Shown piece by piece: positions 16,013 to 23,809 of a stretch of 44,798 nucleotides of DNA; the stretch's first letter is position 1; each line of letters opens with the position of its first letter. Origin of the DNA: an uncultured Ignavibacterium sp. (GTDB taxonomy: Bacteria; Bacteroidota; Ignavibacteria; Ignavibacteriales; Ignavibacteriaceae); NCBI GenBank assembly GCA_937934185.1, contig CALHAB010000013.1:1-44798 (forward strand), given 5' to 3'. A program made the translations under genes and the position numbers. Under the pieces are notes generated by a model. The model saw nothing but the letters and a program-made list of their open reading frames with translations. It was not told the origin of the DNA and ran no database searches.

Positions 16013-16591
16013 TTATATAATCCTCAAAAGTGCGTGATAAAATTTTGATAATGGTAAACCTACAACATTGTAATAGCACCCATTAATTCTGTCAACGAAA
16101 ACTGCACCAAAGTCATCCTGAATCCCGTAAGCGCCCGCTTTATCCATTGGACTTCCGGTTTTAATATAATCTCTTATTTCCTGATCAGTAAGTTTCCTAA
16201 ATGTTACATTTGTTTTTACAAACTCTGTTATCGTTTTACCACTATGTGTGTTATGAATACAATAAGCTGAGAAAACCTGATGAGTTTTTCCGCTGAGTTT
16301 TCTCAACATTCTGAAAGCATCCTTTTCATCTTTGGGCTTTCCAAGTACTTGGTTATTAAGGAAAACTATAGTGTCAGCAGTGATAATAATTCCACTTTTA
16401 ATTTTCCTTCTTGCCAGGTACATTTTTTCTTTTGCAATTCTCATCACAGCTCGATGAGGTAATTCATCTGGTTTTACTAATTCATCTGAATCAACCGACA
16501 ACGATTTAAATTTAAGATTAAGTTGTTTGAGAAGTTTCCTTCTTCTCGGAGATTTTGAAGCAAGATAAAGTGTTAAAGATGTTTTAATCAT
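16013..16591 (-). CDS. Maf family nucleoside triphosphate pyrophosphatase
   Basis: A 192-residue Maf/Ham1-like house-cleaning enzyme that hydrolyses non-canonical or methylated NTPs (dTTP/UTP or m7GTP type). The N-terminal phosphate loop LYLASKSPRRRKLLKQL, the catalytic acid in IITADTIVFLNNQVLGKP, LSGKTHQVFSAYCI and the C-terminal GSPMDKAGAYGIQD and NVVGLPLSKF blocks are all present. The ATG at 16591 lies within the 3' end of the SpoIID-like gene (8-bp overlap). The 3' end abuts the flippase-like gene with no gap, so the three genes are probably one unit. Confidence 0.93.
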   Translation of the reverse strand: MIKTSLTLYLASKSPRRRKLLKQLNLKFKSLSVDSDELVKPDELPHRAVMRIAKEKMYLARRKIKSGIIITADTIVFLNNQVLGKPKDEKDAFRMLRKLSGKTHQVFSAYCIHNTHSGKTITEFVKTNVTFRKLTDQEIRDYIKTGSPMDKAGAYGIQDDFGAVFVDRINGCYYNVVGLPLSKFYHALLRII

Positions 16592-17837
16592 TGAGCTTTT
16601 TTATTTCTGTACCGGGAAAATAGTGAGAAAGAATTTCTTTATACGATTTGCCCAATCTTGACTGCCCTATTGCACCCCATTGACAAAGCCCAACGCCGTG
16701 TCCGTATCCTTTACCAATTATCTCAACATTTCTTTCTGCTGTTAGTTCAATAGTAAAATTATTACTTTTCAAAATTCCATTGCCTGATTGATTTTTAATA
16801 ATACTTCTGATTTGATTCCCAAAGATACTGATGGTGGATAAACCTTCACCATTTTTTAAAGTGATTTCTAATTCATTGATTCTGCCTGAAGGGAATCTTG
16901 ACTTAATATTGAATTTTTCTATAAAGTAATCAGAACTTTTTATCAGTTTTGCATCGTATAATCTTTTGATGAAGGTTTTTTCCGGCAGAACTTCCTTCCA
17001 ATTAAAATTCGGAGAAACAGAACAAAATGGCGTATCTCCGTCCCTTATTGATCGTAAATATTCAATATCATCATTCGTAAAAACATTTACAGAGTTTTCT
17101 GTAAATCCTGCACAGGTTGAATGATAAAATACAATTGCTGGTTTGCCATTGTATAAGAGAATCAAATCTTTAGTCTCATCAACAGCCATATTCGAAAGAG
17201 GATGTTCAGCATCAGCACCACCATAAACCTGATCACGAACATCAGGAAGCAAATCATAATATGTTGTGCTTTTGAAAATTTTATTCAAAGCATAAGTTCG
17301 TGCAGTGATAGCAAAAGCTTTCAGTGCTTCATAATTTTCTAAACCTTTACCTACAGGCATTTCCTTGGTCATTACTCCTTTTATATAATCTTCCAAAGAA
17401 AGTTGATTAATCATTTTTAATTCTTTATCAATATTAATCAACTTTATTCTGCCGCGATATTTTTTATTATTAACCTTAATTAAAGAATCATTTACAGATT
17501 CCAGATAATATACTTTTGAATTAAAATTTTTTGTACCAAGTTTAATAAATAAAATCTGATTGATTGGCTCAACAAGAATTTTATTTCCGGCTTTTATCAA
17601 TGCCAGTCTTTCATTTTCTGAAATCAGATAAACATCAGAATCTATTTTTAACTCACGGGCAGAATCGCCAAGTAAAACACGAACTTCATTTTTATAATCT
17701 TCAATTTTTGTTTCTTTGTACTCAGTGAATCTTTTTGAAGGAGCACAAGATGAGATTAAAATAAAAAAGGTTAAAAGCGAAAGAAATTTATAAAGGAAAA
17801 TTTTGTTGTGTAGGGTTAGATTGGTTAATACATTCAA
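16584..17837 (-). CDS. SpoIID/LytB-domain lipoprotein (peptidoglycan lytic enzyme family)
   Basis: A 417-residue protein with an N-terminal hydrophobic segment and lipobox LISSC (Cys about 31), then a SpoIID domain: SLEDYIKGVMTKEMPVGKG with the glutamate of the EMP motif, EALKAFAITARTYAL, FYHSTCAGFTENS, and C-terminal GKGYGHGVGLCQWGAIGQSRLGKSYKEILSHYFPGT. In sporulating Firmicutes SpoIID is a lytic transglycosylase acting on denuded glycan. In a Gram-negative-type genome this is likely a periplasmic peptidoglycan remodeller related to rare-lipoprotein/LytB proteins. No ATG is available near the front; the TTG at 17837 is the best start. It overlaps maf by 8 bp. Confidence 0.88.
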   Translation of the reverse strand: MNVLTNLTLHNKIFLYKFLSLLTFFILISSCAPSKRFTEYKETKIEDYKNEVRVLLGDSARELKIDSDVYLISENERLALIKAGNKILVEPINQILFIKLGTKNFNSKVYYLESVNDSLIKVNNKKYRGRIKLINIDKELKMINQLSLEDYIKGVMTKEMPVGKGLENYEALKAFAITARTYALNKIFKSTTYYDLLPDVRDQVYGGADAEHPLSNMAVDETKDLILLYNGKPAIVFYHSTCAGFTENSVNVFTNDDIEYLRSIRDGDTPFCSVSPNFNWKEVLPEKTFIKRLYDAKLIKSSDYFIEKFNIKSRFPSGRINELEITLKNGEGLSTISIFGNQIRSIIKNQSGNGILKSNNFTIELTAERNVEIIGKGYGHGVGLCQWGAIGQSRLGKSYKEILSHYFPGTEIKKLND

Positions 17838-17843
17838 GATAAA

Positions 17844-18245
17844 TTACCGGAACATAGCTTTGATGCTTCCCCAGGTACGTTTAACACCGGAAATACTGTG
17901 GGAAACTGATACTTCAGTTGAGTAAGTAATCTGAGAATTGTTATCGACTATTTTTAATCGATAAGTGAAAATGTAATCGTTACCTTTGAAAATATTATTA
18001 TCAACAAAAGTATAAAATGAATTTGAACCCTTGGGCGTTACAGTTCCAATTTCAATGAAACCGTTGTTAGGAGTTTTTCTTTCAACAACAAATTTGCTGA
18101 GAGATGAGGATTCTTCTCCGGTTTTCCATTCGACTATTATATTCTCGCCGTCACTTCTGGCGGTGATGCTCTGAATAAAAGCCGAAGCAAAAACAGAAGT
18201 AATTAGCAGTAAAATTAATGATATTTTCAAAAGTGTATTTTTCAC
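17844..18245 (-). CDS. Small secreted protein with fibronectin-type-III-like fold, function unknown
   Basis: I place the start at GTG 18245, giving KNTLLKISLILLLITSVFASA, a clean signal peptide with cleavage after ASA; the track's TTG (18263) would put an odd six-residue extension in front. The 133-residue product then reads as a single beta-sandwich: TARSDGENIIVEWKTGEES, FVVERKTPNNGFIEIGTV, NDYIFTYRLKIVDNNSQITYS, the strand pattern typical of FnIII domains in Bacteroidota surface proteins. It ends 7 bp upstream of the SpoIID-like gene. Function not recognised. Confidence 0.7.
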   Translation of the reverse strand: MKNTLLKISLILLLITSVFASAFIQSITARSDGENIIVEWKTGEESSSLSKFVVERKTPNNGFIEIGTVTPKGSNSFYTFVDNNIFKGNDYIFTYRLKIVDNNSQITYSTEVSVSHSISGVKRTWGSIKAMFR

Positions 18246-18319
18246 GACCAAAATATATTCCAAGCATTTCTTATTGTCAATAGATTTTACAAATAAAGTT
18301 CTCAGGCAATGTTCATCAA

Positions 18320-19684
18320 TTATGAATTTTTTAAGGGAATTTTTTCATACCAATCTTTCGATAAGTATTTCGATAGAATAATTCCGGAATAAATAACAAT
18401 ATAAACCGGCATTGCCATCCAGGCACCTGTTAGACCATAACCTAAAACTACTCCAAATAAATATGATAGCGGAACTAAAATCAAAAGGTTTGATATGATC
18501 TCTGCTTTCATTACAAATAACATTTTTCCGGCTGCCTGCAATGCATTCGCAAGCACAACTCCGATTGCATAAAAGATTTGAGCAAAGCCGGCAATTCTAA
18601 GAGCAGGTTTTGCTGTCTCGATGATTGAATAATCATTCGTTATAATAAGTAAAACATATTGAGGTACAAGTATGAATATAAATCCCAAAGCCAATGTATA
18701 AATTGTTGCAACTTTAGCAGTCTCAAGTCCATAAATTTTTGCGAGATTAAGTTTACCTGCACCAAGATTATTTCCAACCAAAGTCTGTACAGCTATACCA
18801 AATCCAAAACAAGGTAGAAATGATATAAACAAAGTGCTAATTGTTGCCTGAGTTGCTGCTTGTTCCTGAGTTCCAATAATTCCTGTTATCGCAACAAAAA
18901 TTAAGAAGCCAATCAGAATAAAAACATTCTGAAGAGAAACGGGAATCGAAATTTTCCAGATGGATTTTATCACATCAAAATCAATTTTAATTTTTTTAAA
19001 GTTTTGGAATTTGTTTCTGTAAGAAGGTAAAAGCATTATTGAAGTATAAAAGAAAAAATCAAATGATGAAGCTAATGTAGAACCAAGACCGGCTCCTGCC
19101 AAACCCATTCTCGGCATTCCGAAATTACCAAATATGAAAATGTAATTAAATATAATGTTAAGAAGATTTGTGATGATTCCTGAGAACATAAAAATTTTTG
19201 TTTTACTGATTCCAAAATAAAATCCGCGGTATGAAACAGATATCAGAAAAAATGGAATCCCAAGAAAGCGATAAAAGATATACTCAGACGCATAGTGTGC
19301 AACCGTATCATCTGAAGCAAATAAATCAGAAATTGGTTTTGCGAAGAAAGCCCCAATTGCAGCTACAATTACTCCAATTGATAACGAAATGAGTAGTGAG
19401 TTATTTAAAGTATTTCCACATTCAACAAAATCATTTTGACCAAATCTTCTTGCAACTATAACATGGGTTCCTGTGGCAAGACTTGAGAAAAAACTTATTA
19501 AAGCCCAGGTTGCAAGAACTCCAATTCCCATTGCGGCCAGAGCATATGTAGCTTCACTTAATCTTCCAACCATAGCAGTATCCACTAAGGAAACAACCAT
19601 TTGAGTTGAGAGGCCTGCAATAGCTGGTAATGCAATGCGGAGAATTTTCTTATAGAAGTTATTAATTGGTAATAATGTATTCAT
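18320..19684 (-). CDS. MATE family multidrug/cation efflux transporter
   Basis: A 454-residue protein with about 12 transmembrane helices in two similar halves, typical of MATE transporters (NorM/DinF type): LPAIAGLSTQMVVSLVDTAMVGRL near the N-terminus, RRFGQNDFVECGN, and the second-half counterpart ISIPVSLQNVFILIGFLIFVAITG. It would export cationic drugs or metabolites by Na+ or H+ antiport; the substrate cannot be told. The ATG at 19684 is just downstream of the tRNA-Ala terminator and lacks an obvious Shine-Dalgarno. Confidence 0.93.
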   Translation of the reverse strand: MNTLLPINNFYKKILRIALPAIAGLSTQMVVSLVDTAMVGRLSEATYALAAMGIGVLATWALISFFSSLATGTHVIVARRFGQNDFVECGNTLNNSLLISLSIGVIVAAIGAFFAKPISDLFASDDTVAHYASEYIFYRFLGIPFFLISVSYRGFYFGISKTKIFMFSGIITNLLNIIFNYIFIFGNFGMPRMGLAGAGLGSTLASSFDFFFYTSIMLLPSYRNKFQNFKKIKIDFDVIKSIWKISIPVSLQNVFILIGFLIFVAITGIIGTQEQAATQATISTLFISFLPCFGFGIAVQTLVGNNLGAGKLNLAKIYGLETAKVATIYTLALGFIFILVPQYVLLIITNDYSIIETAKPALRIAGFAQIFYAIGVVLANALQAAGKMLFVMKAEIISNLLILVPLSYLFGVVLGYGLTGAWMAMPVYIVIYSGIILSKYLSKDWYEKIPLKNS

Positions 19685-19696
19685 TCAGAAAATTAA

Positions 19697-19734
19697 ATAA
19701 AAAAATTGTCAGCCCCTTTTCCGAGACTGACAAT
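19697..19734 (-). terminator. Intrinsic terminator of tRNA-Ala
   Basis: On the minus strand ATTGTCAGTCTC pairs with GGGGCTGACAAT (12 bp including two G-T pairs) around a GGAAAA loop and is followed by seven T. It ends tRNA-Ala transcription just before the MATE gene. Confidence 0.85.
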
Positions 19735-19750
19735 AAAATGTAAAATATCG

Positions 19751-19823
19751 TGGAGCTAAGCGGGATCGAACCGCTGACCTTCTGAATGCCATTCAGACGC
19801 TCTCCCAGCTGAGCTATAGCCCC
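19751..19823 (-). tRNA. tRNA-Ala (anticodon GGC)
   Basis: A 73-nt cloverleaf on the minus strand. The acceptor stem GGGGCTA / TAGCTCC contains the G3:U70 wobble pair that identifies alanine tRNAs. The D-arm is GCTC...GAGC, the anticodon stem TCTGA/TCAGA with loop ATGGCAT (GGC at 34-36), and the T-arm AGCGG-TTCGATC-CCGCT. A73 is followed by CGA, so CCA is not encoded and must be added by the CCA enzyme found later in this window. Confidence 0.97.
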
Positions 19824-19845
19824 AGAAATTTATATTTTTGCACAG

Positions 19846-19876
19846 CAAATTTAAGTTAATTGTTAACTTTTTACAA
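19846..19876 (-). promoter_or_regulatory. Predicted Bacteroidota-type promoter of tRNA-Ala
   Basis: On the minus strand, TTG (19874-19876) is followed by 20 nt and then TAAATTTG (19846-19853), fitting the TTG / TAnnTTTG pattern described for Bacteroides primary-sigma promoters. The box ends 22 nt before the first tRNA base. The tRNA-Leu gene has the same spacing. Confidence 0.6.
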
Positions 19877-19933
19877 TTATCGGAAACCAATAATTCTGCC
19901 TTTTTTTCTTTCAATTGATTAAATAGGTTTGAA

Positions 19934-20338
19934 ATGAATATGAAAATAATTTTCAAAATACCTCTTCTTCTTTATGTTTTAATTTTCATCCCGGCTTGTG
20001 ATGATACAATCACTAATCAGGATGTTGATAATATGATTATTCCAAATTCCAATGTTAGCTTCTCTCAGCATATTTATCCCGTATTTCAGGTTAAGTGTTT
20101 TAGTTGCCACGGAAACGGAATATATGAAGCTGGTCTGGATCTTACTCTTCGATCAAGATTTGTTGATGGGAGAATTGTAGTTCCCGGAGATACATTAACA
20201 AGTATTCTAGTTTGGAGAATTGACAGACCTCCGAGAGCAGGATTTAATCCGATGCCACCGGAATTTATGCCTCAGTTAACACCCAATCAGATTAAAGGAA
20301 TTAAGATTTGGATTGCTGAAGGTGCCTTAGATAATTAA
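19934..20338 (+). CDS. Mono-haem c-type cytochrome-like lipoprotein
   Basis: A 134-residue protein with a type II signal peptide (MNMKIIFKIPLLLYVLIFIPAC, Cys22 in IPAC) and a single haem-binding motif, CFSCH (residues 55-59). The region SQHIYPVFQVKCFSCHGNG, then GLDLTLRSRFVDG, VPGDTLTSILVWRI and MPPEF...LTPNQIKGIKIWIAEGA, matches the small cytochrome domain also seen at the front of planctomycete-type cytochrome proteins; the Met in the MPPEFMP segment could be the distal ligand. Likely an outer-membrane-anchored periplasmic electron carrier. It stands alone and overlaps the convergent reductase gene by 4 bp. Confidence 0.82.
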   Translation: MNMKIIFKIPLLLYVLIFIPACDDTITNQDVDNMIIPNSNVSFSQHIYPVFQVKCFSCHGNGIYEAGLDLTLRSRFVDGRIVVPGDTLTSILVWRIDRPPRAGFNPMPPEFMPQLTPNQIKGIKIWIAEGALDN

Positions 20339-21327
20339 ATCCATTTCATTTCTTTGTACCATTCAACTGTTCTTTTTATTCCTTCATCAATTGAAATATT
20401 CTGATGATAACCAAGATCTCTGATTGCTTTCGAAGTATCGCAAATCCAATATTGCTGTGTTATGTCTTTTGCCTTTTCAATATTCAATGTTGCCGGCTTC
20501 GAACTGAACATTGCTGCAAATTGTGCAACTGCAGCAATTGTATAAACCAAAAAGTGTGGAACTTTAATGACAATCGGTTTTTTACCAATAATTTTTGCAG
20601 TGATGTTATTTATCTGAGGCCAGGTATAAAATTCCTCTGAACTTATGAAATAAATTTTTCCAATTGCAATATCATTTGTAGCAGCGAGATAAAAGCCATT
20701 TACCAAATCCTGAACATGAATTAAACTTAATTTCTTTTCATTAAAACCTATTGTAGTAGTTAATCCTTTACTAAATGTCTTGAAGTATATAAATATCTCA
20801 GTATCTCTTTCACCATAGACCGCAGGTGCACGGCAGATTGTTACAGGTAACTGATCTTTAAATGAAAGAACCAACTTCTCTTCTTCTAATTTGCTTTTGC
20901 CATAAGTGGTAATTGGTTTACACTCAGACTCTTCATTAACCGGTTTTCCATCATAAGATGGACCTGTAACTGTTTGGCTGCTTACTACCAAAAATCTTTT
21001 CAGATTAGCTCCGCTTTCTAATGCTGCTTCAATCAGAGTTCTGGTGGTTTCAACATTTCCTTTAAAGTAGCCTTCCCTGGTTTTTGATTTCACTACACCA
21101 GCAACATGAAATATATAATCTGAATCTTTAATTACTTCTTTCAAAGCTTCCTTATTATACAATCCGCAATCGTATATTTTAACATCTTTACCTTGAAGCC
21201 ATTTCAGATCAGAGGATTTTCTTGTAATGCATCTTACTTCATAACCTTTGTCAAGCAATAAGTCAACTAAATGACTACCGACAAAACCGGTTCCTCCGGT
21301 AACAACAGCAACTTGTTTATCTCCCAT
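20335..21327 (-). CDS. NAD(P)-dependent epimerase/dehydratase, candidate ceramide reductase (CerR-like)
   Basis: A 330-residue extended short-chain dehydrogenase. It has the Rossmann loop [13 protein letters not shown] (TGxxGxxG, 10-17), active-site Ser around 116-117 (VVSSQTVTG) and the YxxxK pair Tyr142/Lys146 in TYGKSK. The C-terminal half has a hydrophobic stretch ([17 protein letters not shown]) compatible with membrane association. By itself it could be any sugar or steroid-type SDR. It is divergently adjacent to a serine palmitoyltransferase and near a ceramide-synthase-like protein; in Caulobacter a gene annotated as an epimerase/dehydratase (cerR) performs the keto reduction of ceramide synthesis. 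That function is inferred from context. Confidence 0.75.
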   Translation of the reverse strand: MGDKQVAVVTGGTGFVGSHLVDLLLDKGYEVRCITRKSSDLKWLQGKDVKIYDCGLYNKEALKEVIKDSDYIFHVAGVVKSKTREGYFKGNVETTRTLIEAALESGANLKRFLVVSSQTVTGPSYDGKPVNEESECKPITTYGKSKLEEEKLVLSFKDQLPVTICRAPAVYGERDTEIFIYFKTFSKGLTTTIGFNEKKLSLIHVQDLVNGFYLAATNDIAIGKIYFISSEEFYTWPQINNITAKIIGKKPIVIKVPHFLVYTIAAVAQFAAMFSSKPATLNIEKAKDITQQYWICDTSKAIRDLGYHQNISIDEGIKRTVEWYKEMKWI

Positions 21328-21432
21328 ATACTCCGTCTTAATTTGATTTTACAAACTTATATTTTAATTTTCGCCGACAAAATTACTAAAAAGAATAATT
21401 ATCCTTTAATATTGTATAATACAGGAGGAATT

Positions 21433-22623
21433 TTGGACTTATTCAAAAAGTGTTACGAGTTCACAAGAGCTGATGAAGTTAAAGCAATGGGGGTTTATCC
21501 ATATTTCAGACCAATCGAAGAAAATGAAGGACCTGTCGTTAAGATTGAAGGTAAGAGAATCATAATGGCTGGCTCCAACAATTATCTTGGGCTGACCGGA
21601 CATCCGAAGGTTAAAGAAGCAGCAATTAAAGCTGTTGAAAAATACGGAACAGGCTGCTCAGGTTCACGTTATCTCACTGGCACACTTGATTTACACATCG
21701 AGCTTGAATCAAGACTAGCTAAATTTTTCAATACCGAAGCTGTTTTACTTTACAGCACTGGTTATCAAACAGCACAAGGTATTATCCCAACACTTGTTCA
21801 GAGAAACGAATATGTCATTTCAGATAAAGATAATCATGCTTGTATTGTTGCTGGTACTTTGATGACTAAAGGTTCAATGGGAGAATTAGTTCGTTATAAA
21901 CATAATGATATGGATGACCTTGAAAGAGTCATTTCAAAAATTCCGCTTGATGCAGGAAAGCTGATCGTTAGTGATGGTGTATTTAGCACTGGTGGTGAGA
22001 TTGTTGAATTGCCTCGCTTGAATCAAATTGCCAAAAAATATAATGCGAGAATTCTTATTGATGATGCTCACGCAGTAGGTGTAATTGGAAAAGGTGGAAG
22101 AGGTACAGCAAGTGAGTTCAATCTTGAAAAAGAAGTGGACCTCACCATGGGAACTTTCAGTAAGACTTTCGCTTCTTTGGGTGGATTTGTTGCTGGTGCA
22201 GAAAGAGTTATTAACTATCTTAAGCATTTTTCATCGGCTTTGATTTTCAGCGCTTCGCCTACCCCTGCTTCTGTAGCTGCTGCTTTAGCTGCTTTGGATA
22301 TACTTGAGAAACACCCTGAATTAGTTAATAAATTAATTGACAACGCAAATTATATGAGAACAAATCTTCGTTCTCTGGGTTTCAATGTTCTTGATGGAAG
22401 AACAGCTATTGTACCAGTAATCGTTGGTGACGATGCATTAGCTTTTCAAATGTGGAGAATGCTTTATGATAACGGTGTTTTCGTAAATGTATTTATATCT
22501 CCTGGTGTACCTCCGGGCAGACAAATGATGCGTACAAGCTATATGGCTACACATGAAAAGAGTCATCTTGATGAAATTCTTAATGTGTTTGAAACAGCCG
22601 GTAAAAAACTTGGAATCATATAA
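21433..22623 (+). CDS. spt: Serine palmitoyltransferase-like alpha-oxoamine synthase
   Basis: A PLP-dependent enzyme that condenses serine with an acyl-CoA to 3-ketosphinganine, the first step of sphingolipid synthesis. The track start (21271) is an artefact overlapping the divergent gene; a TTG at 21433 four bases after AGGAGG gives 396 residues, the normal length. Seen: [10 protein letters not shown] near residue 21, [47 protein letters not shown], and [13 protein letters not shown] with the PLP lysine (about K244). The [10 protein letters not shown] front and KHNDMDDLE segments resemble Bacteroides SPT more than KBL or BioF, but those relatives cannot be excluded by eye. An intrinsic terminator follows. 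Confidence 0.85.
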   Translation: MDLFKKCYEFTRADEVKAMGVYPYFRPIEENEGPVVKIEGKRIIMAGSNNYLGLTGHPKVKEAAIKAVEKYGTGCSGSRYLTGTLDLHIELESRLAKFFNTEAVLLYSTGYQTAQGIIPTLVQRNEYVISDKDNHACIVAGTLMTKGSMGELVRYKHNDMDDLERVISKIPLDAGKLIVSDGVFSTGGEIVELPRLNQIAKKYNARILIDDAHAVGVIGKGGRGTASEFNLEKEVDLTMGTFSKTFASLGGFVAGAERVINYLKHFSSALIFSASPTPASVAAALAALDILEKHPELVNKLIDNANYMRTNLRSLGFNVLDGRTAIVPVIVGDDALAFQMWRMLYDNGVFVNVFISPGVPPGRQMMRTSYMATHEKSHLDEILNVFETAGKKLGII

Positions 22624-22640
22624 CCAAATTCATTCCTGTG

Positions 22641-22674
22641 ATAGCATACTCTTTTGAGTATGCTATTTTTATTT
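22641..22674 (+). terminator. Intrinsic terminator after the SPT-like gene
   Basis: ATAGCATACTC (22641-22651) pairs perfectly with GAGTATGCTAT (22656-22666) over a TTTT loop and is followed by TTTTATTT. It begins 17 nt after the SPT stop and ends just before the Shine-Dalgarno (AAGAGG) of the next gene. Confidence 0.85.
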
Positions 22675-22687
22675 AAGAGGTTTATCA

Positions 22688-23809
22688 ATGAGTGAAATAA
22701 AAATTTCAACAGTTAAAACAAAATCCGATTTAATGCGGTTTATAAAATTTCAATGGAAAATTTACAAAGGTGACCCATACTGGGTTCCGCCTTTGATAAT
22801 GGATAGGAAAAAACTTTTAAGTAAAGAAAAGAATCCCTTTTTCAAACACGGTGATGCTGAATATTTTCTTGCGGAAAGAGATGGAGAACTTGTAGGCAGA
22901 ATTGCCGCAATAAGAAATGACCTGCACAATAAATATCATCACGATAAGGTTGGTTTCTTTGGTTTCTTTGAAAGCATCAACGATCAGAAAGTTGCCAATG
23001 CTTTATTTGATGCAGCAAAGAATTGGTTAAAAGAGAGAGGATTTAATGCAATGCGCGGTCCGGCAAATCCATCAAGTAATGATGAGTATGCAATGCTGAT
23101 TGATGGCTTTAACGATTCACCAAGACTGCTAATGCCTTACAATCCACTTTACTACATTAATCTTTGCGAAAATTATGGATTTAAAAAAGCTAAGGATCTT
23201 TATGCTTATAGTCTTGAACACGACAAAGTTGTTTCTTCTGATAAAGTAAGAAGAGTTGCTGAGATTGCAGCTAAACGAACAGGCATAAAAATCACTTCAT
23301 TGAATATGAAAGATTTTAAGAATGAGCTTATGAAAGTTAAATATGTTTATAACAAAGCATGGGCTCCCAATTGGGGATTCGTTCCGATGACTGATGAAGA
23401 GATTGACGCTGCTGCAAAAGATCTAAAACCACTTGCTGAACCTTCACTTGTTTTGTTTGGCGAGATAAACAATCAGTTGGTTGGTTTTGCTCTTGTGATG
23501 CTTGACTACAATCAAGTCTTTAAGGAAATGAACGGACATCTGTTCCCTTTTAATTTTATCAAGCTATACACAAAAAAGAAAAATATCACCTGGGCAAGAA
23601 TAATTACTTTAGGTATTATTCCTGAATATCAAAGGAAAGGTTTGGATGCAGTTTTCTATTGGGAAATTGTAAACCGCGCTGCTAAAGTTGGAATTTATAA
23701 AGGCGAAGCAAGCTGGATACTCGAAGACAACGATATGATGAATCGCGGTGCAGAAGCTCTCAATGCAGAAATCTATAAAAAATATCGTGTATGGGAAATT
23801 CCTATCTGA
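22688..23809 (+). CDS. GNAT-fold acyltransferase-like protein, candidate bacterial ceramide synthase
   Basis: A 373-residue protein. The N-terminal half carries the block WKIYKGDPYWVPPLIMDRKKLL, NPFFKHGDAEYFLAERDGELVGRIAA and KVGFFGFFES, followed by MRGPANPSSNDEYAMLIDGF and PYNPLYYINLCENYGF. The C-terminal half has a GNAT motif-A-like segment, TLGIIPEYQRKGLDAVFYWE (about 307-326). The family is usually annotated only as N-acetyltransferase or hypothetical. Recalled knowledge: the ceramide synthase of Caulobacter (bCerS) is a GNAT-type acyltransferase encoded near spt and cerR. With those two partners adjacent here, N-acylation of a sphingoid base is the best guess. The next gene overlaps it by 19 bp. 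Confidence 0.72.
   Translation: MSEIKISTVKTKSDLMRFIKFQWKIYKGDPYWVPPLIMDRKKLLSKEKNPFFKHGDAEYFLAERDGELVGRIAAIRNDLHNKYHHDKVGFFGFFESINDQKVANALFDAAKNWLKERGFNAMRGPANPSSNDEYAMLIDGFNDSPRLLMPYNPLYYINLCENYGFKKAKDLYAYSLEHDKVVSSDKVRRVAEIAAKRTGIKITSLNMKDFKNELMKVKYVYNKAWAPNWGFVPMTDEEIDAAAKDLKPLAEPSLVLFGEINNQLVGFALVMLDYNQVFKEMNGHLFPFNFIKLYTKKKNITWARIITLGIIPEYQRKGLDAVFYWEIVNRAAKVGIYKGEASWILEDNDMMNRGAEALNAEIYKKYRVWEIPI

Noticed and set aside
19756-19956. 66-aa minus-strand ORF
   Set aside because: Its C-terminal half is a translation of the tRNA-Ala gene.
21271-21432. Track start of the SPT ORF at 21271
   Set aside because: The extra 54 codons overlap the divergent reductase start and resemble no family; AGGAGG plus TTG at 21433 gives the normal enzyme length.
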